From: Candidatus Phosphitivorax anaerolimi
Lineage (GTDB): Bacteria > Desulfobacterota > Desulfomonilia > UBA1062
DNA length: 64,000 nucleotides
NCBI GenBank assembly: GCA_001896555.1
Contig: MPOS01000053.1
Span: forward strand, 62,001 to 126,000
Direction of reading: 5' to 3'
The position numbers and the translations under genes are program-made. The first letter of the stretch is position 1. Each line of letters begins with the position of its first letter. Below the pieces are notes generated by a model. The model did not search any database and had not been told where the DNA came from. It saw nothing but the letters and a program-made list of their open reading frames with translations. Positions 9,347 to 16,707 of this stretch are shown here, piece by piece.

Positions 9347-10162
9347 ATGAAGCAGGCACTCCTGAACTCGATCCTCGGTCACATTGCGCTGTCTGCACGC
9401 GACAGGTTCGATCTCTTGCGCGCACTGCTCAGGAACCCGGAGTCTGCGGGGACCATCGTCAATGACTGGATCGCGTTTTCGCTCGTCACGAAGCTCTGCC
9501 TGCCCGGCAAGATATTCGTCGATGTCGGCGCGCACATCGGGTCGGTCATTTCCGAAGTGCACCGCAATGACAAGCGCGTGCAGATCGTTGCGATCGAGGC
9601 CATCCCCGAGAAGGCCGAGAGGCTCCGGCGCACATTCCCGTTCGCACGGATCCATCAGTGCGCGGTCGGCGAGTCCCGGGGCAAGGTCTCGTTCTTTGTC
9701 CATACGCTCCGGTCCGGTTACAGCTCGCTTTCACGGCCCCCGGAAGGGGATGGCGCCATTCAGGAAATCATCACGCCGATGGATACGCTTGATAACCTCA
9801 TCTCTTCGCCCGATGTCGACGTGATCAAGATCGATGTCGAGGGCGCCGAGCTCGGGGTTATCCGCGGCGGGAAACGGGTGCTTTCGGATTGCCGCCCGCT
9901 CGTCATGTTCGAGAGCGCGCCTTCGGGCGTAGGCTCCCTTGGATACACCAAGGATGCGCTGTGGCGGCAGCTCGATGAGCTGGGTTATCAGATCTTCGTG
10001 CCCAACCGCCTTGCACACGACGGCGACGGGTTATCCCTGGAGTGCTTTCTGGACAGCCATGTGTATCCGAGGCGTACAACGAACTATTTTGCGGTCCCGG
10101 AAGAACGCCGGATCGAAATCCGCGACCGCGCGCGCCTGATCAGGGGCATAAGGCCTGGATGA
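9347..10162 (+). CDS. FkbM family methyltransferase
   Basis: The 271-residue protein has a class I SAM-dependent methyltransferase core. The glycine motif IFVDVGAHIGSV (about 52-63) binds SAM, and the FkbM hallmark DVIKIDVEGAELGVIRG follows near residue 160. FkbM enzymes O-methylate sugars, polyketides or lipids. The acceptor is unknown, and no glycan or polyketide genes lie next to it. GAAAGGGG precedes the ATG. The C-terminus ends in a basic stretch with no membrane segment. Confidence 0.85.
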   Translation: MKQALLNSILGHIALSARDRFDLLRALLRNPESAGTIVNDWIAFSLVTKLCLPGKIFVDVGAHIGSVISEVHRNDKRVQIVAIEAIPEKAERLRRTFPFARIHQCAVGESRGKVSFFVHTLRSGYSSLSRPPEGDGAIQEIITPMDTLDNLISSPDVDVIKIDVEGAELGVIRGGKRVLSDCRPLVMFESAPSGVGSLGYTKDALWRQLDELGYQIFVPNRLAHDGDGLSLECFLDSHVYPRRTTNYFAVPEERRIEIRDRARLIRGIRPG

Positions 10163-10313
10163 TCCGGATGACGGCCTTTCAGCCGGACCCTGAGGACATT
10201 CCGTAAAACGATCAGACGCCCGGAAGAAACATTCCGCCCCTGTTCGGAGGCCGCCCCTTTCGATGCAGACATCCATCGCGGCATCACCTAAACCGCGGCA
10301 AGGTCAGGCACGA

Positions 10314-11471
10314 TCACAGGCAGAGCTCAAGGACCTCCCTGACCGTATCGGGCGTTATGTCCGAGCGCTCGCCCAGACGGGTCAGACCGTGCTGCTCGAG
10401 CAGCTCGGCAACGCGTGGGATGCATTCGTTCGAGATGCCGTAGGCGCTTAAGGCAGTGCGCACCCCGAGGCTCTCGAAGAACGCCTGCGTCTTCTCGATT
10501 GCAGCCTCGATCCTTGCATCATCGTCCCCTTCCACGATTCCCCATACGCGCTCGGCATACTGCAGGAGCTTGTCGCGCTTTTCGTTGCGGCGCGCCCTGA
10601 GCAGGGCAGGCAGCACGATGGCCAGGGTCTTCCCGTGATCCAGCCCGTACAGGGCCGTAAGCTCGTGGCCGACCATGTGGGTAGCCCAATCCTGGGGCAC
10701 GCCCGCTCCGATGAGGCCGTTGAGGCCCAGGGTCGCGCACCACATCAGGCTGGCCCGCACATCGTAGTTCTCGGGTTCTCTCAATGCAACCGGACCGTCT
10801 TCGATCAGGGTGAGCAGCAGGCCCTCGGCGAAACGATCCTGAAGCTTGCCCTGCACCGGGTAGGTGAGGTACTGCTCCGTGACATGCACGAATGTGTCAA
10901 TAATCCCGTTGCTGATCTGCTCCGGCGGCAGGGTGTAGGTGGTGGTCGGGTCGAGCACCGAAAACACCGGGAAAAGCGACGGGTGTCCGAATGCGAGCTT
11001 GGCGTTCAGCGAGCATCGGGAGATCACGGCATTGCTGTTCATCTCCGAGCCGGTAGCGGGAAGGGTGAGCACGGTTCCGAAGGGCAGGGAGCCACCTATG
11101 CGTCTGCCGAAGCTGGTCGCGATCTCCCATGTATCGCCCTGGTACGGCACGGCCGCAGCAATGAACTTGGTTCCGTCGATCACCGACCCGCCGCCCACGG
11201 CGAGGATGAAATCGATCCGTTCACTGCGCGCCAGCTCGACACATTTCATCAGCGTATCGTATTCGGGGTTGGGCTCGATGCCGCTGAACTCCAGCACATC
11301 ACGCCCTTCAAGGGCATTCATCACCTGGTCGAGCACCCCGTTTCGCCGTACACTGCCGCCTCCATATGTGATCAGGATCCTCGATCCTTTCGGAATCTCC
11401 TTTGCTACGTCCTTGATGCGCCCTTTACCGAAGATGATCTTGGTGGGATTGTGGTATTTGAAATTGAGCAT
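10314..11471 (-). CDS. Iron-containing (group III) alcohol dehydrogenase, YqhD/butanol dehydrogenase-like
   Basis: The 385-residue enzyme belongs to the iron-dependent alcohol dehydrogenases that interconvert aldehydes and alcohols with NAD(P)H. The cofactor motif GGGSVIDGTK lies at 93-102 and TGSEMN at 140-145. The four metal ligands of the YqhD group are present: Asp192, His196, His265 and His279. A strong GGAGGA site precedes the ATG. In this acyl-CoA-rich genome it may reduce aldehydes formed in fermentation or detoxification; the substrate cannot be told. It ends 151 nt from the convergent FkbM gene. Confidence 0.92.
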   Translation of the reverse strand: MLNFKYHNPTKIIFGKGRIKDVAKEIPKGSRILITYGGGSVRRNGVLDQVMNALEGRDVLEFSGIEPNPEYDTLMKCVELARSERIDFILAVGGGSVIDGTKFIAAAVPYQGDTWEIATSFGRRIGGSLPFGTVLTLPATGSEMNSNAVISRCSLNAKLAFGHPSLFPVFSVLDPTTTYTLPPEQISNGIIDTFVHVTEQYLTYPVQGKLQDRFAEGLLLTLIEDGPVALREPENYDVRASLMWCATLGLNGLIGAGVPQDWATHMVGHELTALYGLDHGKTLAIVLPALLRARRNEKRDKLLQYAERVWGIVEGDDDARIEAAIEKTQAFFESLGVRTALSAYGISNECIPRVAELLEQHGLTRLGERSDITPDTVREVLELCL

Positions 11472-11677
11472 GCTTCCTCCTTCTTTGCATCACTTCCGTA
11501 CCAATGGCCTTGTTCAGTGCCCTGCATTCTCCATGCAGCTCTCGCCCCGTTTGATACTAATAAACGCGGGAACCGCTCTTTTTGCAACCTTTCTCATGAA
11601 GAAGCAAAAAGGATTACGGGGACACGCCCTGTACCTCCAGGGGCGACACCCGTCTTCCGGCCCTGCAGGCTTACTTT

Positions 11678-12604
11678 TCAAAACCGTTGTAAAAACTGCA
11701 CCAGGAGCGGGTTGACCCTGTCCGCGCATTCCTGATGGGGCATGTGTCCACAGTTTTCGATCACCTGCAGCGTGGAGTTCTCCATACGCCCGTGCAGCAT
11801 GGCGCCCTGTTCCTCCGGGAGCCAGGTATCTTCTTTTCCCCAGATGATCAGCACCGGGGCCTGGATCTGGCCGTAGCTTTCCGTCATCTTGTAAAACCCC
11901 TGGGAGTAAAACTGTTTTTCCAGCGAGATGAGGGTCCGGTAATACTCGGGCCGCTCAAGAGGCCGGGAATACTCGTCCACCAGGGCGTCGTCGACCCGGT
12001 AGCCGTCGTAATAGGCGTCTTCCAGCCCAGTCCGGATAGACCAGCGGCCGCCGAACACATTCGCCAGAAACTCCATGCCGGGGATCTTCAAAAGCTGCAC
12101 CAATGGCGGCTTAAAGCAGATGGGATCGATGACGACGGCCTTCTGCACCCTTCCCGGATGGTTGATCATGATGAAAAGGGCGATGCTGCCGCCCGTGGAG
12201 TGTCCGATGATGCTGAACTTCCGTAAGCCCAGGTGCTCGGTGAGCTTCACAACCGCCTCTGCCTGATTTTCGAGGGTGTAGGTATATGTCCCGCCGGGCG
12301 CGCCCGACCGGCCGTGCCCTGGCTGGTCGACCAAGATCAGTCTGAAGCCGGCCTCCATGAGTGCCGGGACGTTCTCGTGCCAGGAATATACGGTTTCGGC
12401 AAACCCGTGCACCAGCACTACGGGATCGCCGGAGCCCATATCGATGTAATGCAGGAGATGCCCATCCCTATCGAGGGTTTTGACGAACGGACCGGTTTCC
12501 CGGTTCCAGTCCATGTCACCCGGACCGATCGCGGTCCTGCACGAGAAAAGCCCTGCCCCCAGGATAAGCAGCGTCACAAAGATCAGGGAATATCGCCTCT
12601 TCAT
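11678..12604 (-). CDS. Alpha/beta hydrolase, predicted lipoprotein
   Basis: The 308-residue protein starts with a signal peptide ending in LFSC (Cys22), so it is probably lipid-anchored outside the cytoplasm. The hydrolase fold shows the oxyanion HGFAE motif at 66-70, DQPGHGRSG at 93-101, nucleophile Ser136 in GHSTGG, an acidic residue in WGKEDTW near 258 and His287 in NCGHMPHQ. The substrate (ester, epoxide or haloalkane) is not predictable. The only ribosome site upstream is weak, and a 51-codon ORF with a strong one ends 10 nt before the ATG, so translation may be coupled. Confidence 0.88.
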   Translation of the reverse strand: MKRRYSLIFVTLLILGAGLFSCRTAIGPGDMDWNRETGPFVKTLDRDGHLLHYIDMGSGDPVVLVHGFAETVYSWHENVPALMEAGFRLILVDQPGHGRSGAPGGTYTYTLENQAEAVVKLTEHLGLRKFSIIGHSTGGSIALFIMINHPGRVQKAVVIDPICFKPPLVQLLKIPGMEFLANVFGGRWSIRTGLEDAYYDGYRVDDALVDEYSRPLERPEYYRTLISLEKQFYSQGFYKMTESYGQIQAPVLIIWGKEDTWLPEEQGAMLHGRMENSTLQVIENCGHMPHQECADRVNPLLVQFLQRF

Positions 12605-12613
12605 GTCCGCAGC

Positions 12614-12769
12614 TCAAAGCTCCGCTGTGTACGGCAGCCTATGCGCGGCGGCGCGGATGCGACGGATGCCCGTGATCGTACTTCTTGAAGCAGGGGAGCA
12701 GACCGGCACACCGCAGGCCCTGCCGGTGCACAACAGCAGGGAATACCCATGTTCATCCCGACAGTCCAT
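12614..12769 (-). CDS. Candidate small protein or leader ORF (51 aa) ahead of the hydrolase
   Basis: This reverse-strand ORF begins ATG GAC TGT and ends 10 nt before the hydrolase start. It has the best ribosome site of the area (GAGGAGG, 7 nt spacing) and lies about 47 nt downstream of a good promoter. The sequence (MDCRDEHGYSLLLCTGRACG, then a basic tail) has four Cys in the first 24 residues and no membrane segment or known motif. Whether it is a real small protein or a translated leader that couples to the hydrolase cannot be decided here. Confidence 0.4.
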   Translation of the reverse strand: MDCRDEHGYSLLLCTGRACGVPVCSPASRSTITGIRRIRAAAHRLPYTAEL

Positions 12770-12822
12770 AGACAAACCTCCTCACTCACGATACCAAGGT
12801 GCTTCTGGAATGTATTCACTTG

Positions 12823-12851
12823 ATTATACCTGCTCCCTCAAGAGAACACAA
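12823..12851 (-). promoter_or_regulatory. Sigma-70 promoter of the small ORF-hydrolase unit
   Basis: Read on the reverse strand, TTGTGT (12851-12846), a 17 nt spacer and a consensus TATAAT (12828-12823) are followed by a start point near 12816. The leader to the small ORF at 12769 would be about 47 nt and contains its ribosome site. Confidence 0.6.
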
Positions 12852-12900
12852 AGACAAATTACTCGCCGGCCGGGCCGCGCTGTGCACCTCTGTCAGGTGC

Positions 12901-13359
12901 TCAAGGCTTCAGCCTCCAGGGGCCGTACGGCTCGTCGTTCGGATATCGGTTGTTGGGCTGGTCGTCGTAGGGCGCCGGTGCACCGGGATAGGGGTAGTAG
13001 GGCGTAGGCCGCTCATTTCCGGGCCGATAGTCCGTTTCTCCTGTCAGCTTGATCCAGAGCTTAATACGATCGAATTCATGGTCGGTGATGCCGCTCACCT
13101 CTCTGAGCTCCCTAATATCGCTGAACGGTCCGTTCGATCGGCGATAACTCACGATATTTTCCGAAAGATCGATCGCATTGCCGAGTCCGTTCCTCCAGAG
13201 GAACCACGCCAGCTCCTGCTGTGTGGCCGTGTTTATATTCATCTTGCCCGTGGGCTTTGCGTTGGCACCATACGCCGTAGAACCGGTGAACATGACGAGT
13301 ACCAGTATCCCTGCCAGTATCGTGATGATACGCCTCATGGATCGCTTTCCCGACTGCAT
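12901..13359 (-). CDS. Exported helix-hairpin-helix (ComEA-like) small protein
   Basis: The 152-residue protein has an N-terminal signal peptide (basic MRRIITILAG start, cleavage likely after TAYGA). A helix-hairpin-helix region follows, opening with the typical KMNINTATQQEL and ending with FSDIRELREVSGI. Such domains bind DNA non-specifically, as in ComEA, although other exported proteins use them structurally. The last 45 residues are low-complexity, rich in Pro, Tyr and Asn. The start could be either Met1 or Met8. A role in DNA uptake is possible but no other competence gene is nearby. Confidence 0.7.
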   Translation of the reverse strand: MQSGKRSMRRIITILAGILVLVMFTGSTAYGANAKPTGKMNINTATQQELAWFLWRNGLGNAIDLSENIVSYRRSNGPFSDIRELREVSGITDHEFDRIKLWIKLTGETDYRPGNERPTPYYPYPGAPAPYDDQPNNRYPNDEPYGPWRLKP

Positions 13360-13677
13360 TGTCTTTTCTCCCTGTGTTCACGGTATTCATAGGGATCGGA
13401 TGGATGAGAAGAAAGGTGCTCCATCGAGACATTTATCATGAAACCACCGGCACCCGGACTATGATTCCCATACAACAGGGCTTGCGAGGGGCAGGGGAAC
13501 CCCGGGCAAGCCTCACCGGCGTCAAGCCCCGGACGATCAGGAGAGTTGTGTGCGGCAAAGGCATGCGGGACCTCGGGCCGGAGCGGAAAAACCGTCTGTC
13601 TTTTTCCCGTTGTTGACAGCACGCCGGCTGCGGGATATCCATTGCCGCAGACCGCCGAAGGGATAGTGTGGATAAGA
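13360..13677. promoter_or_regulatory. Divergent intergenic region HhH / MATE with promoter and stem-loops
   Basis: The MATE gene has a good promoter: TTGACA (13613-13618), 17 nt, TATCCA (13636-13641), start near 13648, 30 nt leader. Upstream of it (13472-13549) is a GC-rich set of nested inverted repeats: ACAAC pairs with GTTGT, GGGCTTGC (13478-13485) with GCAAGCCT (13506-13513), and CCGG with CCGG. These lie outside the predicted MATE leader. No coding sequence is convincing. Confidence 0.5.
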
Positions 13678-15084
13678 ATGGACCGTGCACGACAAATGGG
13701 AGAACAGGGCATAGCCGGCCTGCTGTGGAGGTTTTCCCTCCCGGCGGTGGTCGGCATGCTCGTGCAAGCGCTCTATAACGTGGTCGACCGGATCTTCATC
13801 GGCCGAGCTGTAGGCTCTGTCGGTATTGCGGGGATCAGTGTGGCCTTCCCCATGATGATCATTCTCATGGCATTCGGCATGCTCGTGGGCATCGGGGCCA
13901 CCTCACTCATCTCCATCCGGCTCGGGCAGCAGAGGAAGGAAGAGGCGGAAACCGTCATGGGCAACGCCCTCGTCCTGTTCGTCATCATCTCAGCGGTACT
14001 GACCGTCCTCGGCCTGGCGTTCACCACGCCGATCCTCCTCATGTTCGGGGCCGGCGCCGATGTCCTGCCCTACTCACGGGAGTATCTCCGGATCATCCTT
14101 CTCGGAACGATTTTCCAGTGCATCGGCTTCGGGATGAACAACTTCATCCGCGGCGAGGGCAATCCGAACAAGGCCATGTCTACTATGCTGATCGGGGCAG
14201 GCTTGAATATCCTGCTCGATCCGATCTTCATCTTCTGGCTCGACATGGGCATCCAAGGCGCGGCCATAGCAACGGTCATCTCCCAGGCATGCTCTTCCGC
14301 GCTGGTGCTCTGGTATTTCCTGAGAGGTGGGAGCGTTCTCAGGATCCGCGCTCGGGCCTTCAATCTTCAAAAACGCATCGTGCTCGACATCATGGCGATC
14401 GGCTCCGCGCCCTTTGCCATGCAGATCGCCTCTAGCGTGGTCATCTCGCTCTTCAACCACCAGCTCAGGATCTACGGCGGGACCACCGCACTGTCCGCCA
14501 TGGGCATCATTTTCAGCATCATGATGCTGATCCTCATGCCCGTGGTCGGAATCTCTCAGGGCGCCCAGCCTATCATCGGATACAACTACGGCGCGGGGAA
14601 CTTCGGCCGGGTGATCAGAACAATCAGGCTCGCAGCCCTGGTCGCAACCGAGGTGACCCTCGTCGGCTTCGTGCTTGCCATGCTCTTCCCTGAGCAGATC
14701 ATCGCTGCATTCAGCGGGAGAGAATCCGAACTCATTGCCATGGGCGGCCGCGCTTTACGTCTCTTCTTCATCATGCTGCCCGCTGTCGGTTTCCAGATCG
14801 TGGGGGCAAACTATTTTCAGGCCGTTGGAAAGGCGAGGCAGGCGATCTTCCTGAACCTCTCGAGGCAGGTATTGCTGCTGATTCCCGCCCTGCTGATCCT
14901 GCCCGGATTTCTCGGCCTGAATGGTGTATGGCTGGCCGGACCGGTTTCCGACCTTGGTTCTGCGATCCTTACCGGGACCTGCCTGTACTGGGAGATCCAG
15001 TTCCTGAAGAAAAAGGCCGGGGACGGTGCGTTGGGCGAGGCCGCCCCGGTGCCTGAGCTCAAGTCCGAGCCTGCTGATAGCTGA
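13678..15084 (+). CDS. MATE family multidrug/metabolite efflux transporter
   Basis: Starting at 13678 the protein has 468 residues and twelve predicted membrane helices, the normal MATE architecture. The start region (QGIAGLLWRFSLPAVVGMLVQALYNVVDRIFIG) is a textbook MATE N-terminus; upstream in-frame codons add a non-homologous tail. MATE proteins export cationic drugs or metabolites using a Na+ or H+ gradient. The substrate is unknown. The promoter at 13613-13641 fits this start. Confidence 0.9.
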   Translation: MDRARQMGEQGIAGLLWRFSLPAVVGMLVQALYNVVDRIFIGRAVGSVGIAGISVAFPMMIILMAFGMLVGIGATSLISIRLGQQRKEEAETVMGNALVLFVIISAVLTVLGLAFTTPILLMFGAGADVLPYSREYLRIILLGTIFQCIGFGMNNFIRGEGNPNKAMSTMLIGAGLNILLDPIFIFWLDMGIQGAAIATVISQACSSALVLWYFLRGGSVLRIRARAFNLQKRIVLDIMAIGSAPFAMQIASSVVISLFNHQLRIYGGTTALSAMGIIFSIMMLILMPVVGISQGAQPIIGYNYGAGNFGRVIRTIRLAALVATEVTLVGFVLAMLFPEQIIAAFSGRESELIAMGGRALRLFFIMLPAVGFQIVGANYFQAVGKARQAIFLNLSRQVLLLIPALLILPGFLGLNGVWLAGPVSDLGSAILTGTCLYWEIQFLKKKAGDGALGEAAPVPELKSEPADS

Positions 15085-15426
15085 GCAAGGGACAAATCGG
15101 GCCTGCCCCATAAAACGTGATGAAGCAGGCCCTAGGACAATCTGCTATCCCCCGGCCTATTGTATTACATGCAATTCAGCATTCGGCCGATTCTAACAAA
15201 TTTGCAGAGCTGGTTTATACACCGATCAAGAACTCTCTTCATAAGAGAGGCCTCCTTCTTGCCAGAAGAAAGGGCATAACCCTCCATTTTATGCCTATCC
15301 TCAGACTTTCTTCTGGCGTTTTTTTTGCCTTTTCAAAGGGGGCATACCTCTGCGTGACCTGAGGCCCCTCCAGACCGGCCCTGTCAGGCGACATCTCTCC
15401 CTTGACCGCTGTGTTCATAGGTATTA
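15085..15426. other. Intergenic region MATE / tilS with three stem-loops
   Basis: There is no credible gene in these 342 nt. The region holds a GGGCCTGC / GCAGGCCC inverted repeat (15099-15132), a 7 bp hairpin (15233-15249) and a strong terminator (15261-15326), which is listed separately. A small RNA ending at that terminator is possible, but no clear promoter was found for it. Confidence 0.45.
15261..15326 (+). terminator. Strong intrinsic terminator with nested stem
   Basis: GCCAGAAGAAAG (15261-15272) pairs perfectly with CTTTCTTCTGGC (15306-15317). Inside it GGCATAA (15273-15279) pairs with TTATGCC (15289-15295). A G and eight T residues (15319-15326) follow the stem. It lies about 180 nt after the MATE stop and is preceded by a separate 7 bp hairpin (CTCTCTT/AAGAGAG, 15233-15249). 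Confidence 0.8.
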
Positions 15427-16707
15427 ATGAACATCTCCATGCTCGATTCCTTCATGAAAACTCTCACCGGTCCTTGCGCAGTCGGGGAAGGAGATTCGGT
15501 GCTCGCCTGCTGCTCGGGCGGCGCCGATTCCATGGTGCTCCTGGACCTGCTCATGCGCGCGGCAGGGCCTCTGCGTCTGCGGCTGGGAGTCGTGCACATA
15601 GATCACGGAATACGGGGCGAAGCCTCCTGTTCGGATGCCCGCTTCGTGGAGAGGCGCTGCCGGGAGCTCGGAATCGCCTGTCATGTCTGCAGGCTCTCTC
15701 TCGGCCCTGACACCCCCAACCTCGAGGAAACCGCCAGGAAGAGGCGCTATGAGGTGATTCGATCGTGTATGGCGGATCACGGCTACACATTCGCCGCCAC
15801 GGGCCATACAATGGACGATCAGGCCGAGACCGTGATTTACCGTCTCATCCGCGGAAGCGGGGTGCGGGGCCTGGGCGGCATGGAGACGAGAAACCCGTGG
15901 AACCTGATCCGTCCCCTTCTGGAATTCAGCCGGGAACAGGTAGAAGCGTATGTGGCGAGTCAAGGGATCTCCTTTGTGGAAGATGCTACGAACCATGATG
16001 TAAGGCTCGCCAGAAACCTGATCCGCCATGAAATCCTCCCTGCCATGAAGAAGATCAACCCTTCGGTGGTCAGATCGGCCTGCCGCCTGGCCGCTATCGC
16101 GAGAGAAGAGGGTAATCTTCTCGAGGACCAGGCCTTAGCCCTGCAGAGAGCCGCATGCGAGTATGACTGGGGCGTGGTGCAGGCCTTCAGGCTCCGAGAT
16201 CTCGCAACTGCGCCGCGACCCGTGGCACAGCGCGTGGCGATCAGGGTGCTCTCGGACATGCTCGGCGATCCCCGGGGGATCGACGCATCACAGGTCGAGG
16301 GAATCATGGAGGTCATCAGAGGCGAAAAGCGCGCACACACGGTAAAGCGGCGCATCCGCGCGCAGCGTGACAGCGAAAGCCTCGTCTTCTGCCGCGCAGG
16401 CAAGGGGCCGTTCTATGAACTCCCTGTCGACGCGCCCGGGACCTTGGTGATCGAGCCCTTGCGGCAGCGCGCCTCCATACAGGCTCAGGATCCCGGATTT
16501 CAGGGGCTCACGCTCAGATCCCTGCTCCCGGGCGATCGGATCGGCCGGGAGCGGGCGGTGAAGATCCTAGCCGAGAGCGGCGTGGATAGGGCCCTGCGGC
16601 CCTTCTGGCCCGTGCTGATCTCGGACGGGAGGATCGTCTCACTGCCCGGGGTGCGCGATGCATGGCCTGAAGTAAGACTGAAAACGGAATTCCCCTGTCA
16701 TGGATAG
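15427..16707 (+). CDS. tilS: tRNA(Ile)-lysidine synthase
   Basis: The 426-residue enzyme uses ATP and lysine to convert C34 of the AUA-decoding tRNA-Ile to lysidine, an essential step that prevents misreading as methionine. The PP-loop SGGADS is at 30-35, and the TilS-specific HIDHGIRGEAS and GHTMDDQAETVIYRLIRGSG segments follow. The C-terminal substrate-binding domain is present, with the conserved RPFWPVL near the end. The ribosome site is weak. It overlaps mfd by 8 nt and heads the tilS-mfd-ppiC-surA unit. Confidence 0.95.
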   Translation: MNISMLDSFMKTLTGPCAVGEGDSVLACCSGGADSMVLLDLLMRAAGPLRLRLGVVHIDHGIRGEASCSDARFVERRCRELGIACHVCRLSLGPDTPNLEETARKRRYEVIRSCMADHGYTFAATGHTMDDQAETVIYRLIRGSGVRGLGGMETRNPWNLIRPLLEFSREQVEAYVASQGISFVEDATNHDVRLARNLIRHEILPAMKKINPSVVRSACRLAAIAREEGNLLEDQALALQRAACEYDWGVVQAFRLRDLATAPRPVAQRVAIRVLSDMLGDPRGIDASQVEGIMEVIRGEKRAHTVKRRIRAQRDSESLVFCRAGKGPFYELPVDAPGTLVIEPLRQRASIQAQDPGFQGLTLRSLLPGDRIGRERAVKILAESGVDRALRPFWPVLISDGRIVSLPGVRDAWPEVRLKTEFPCHG

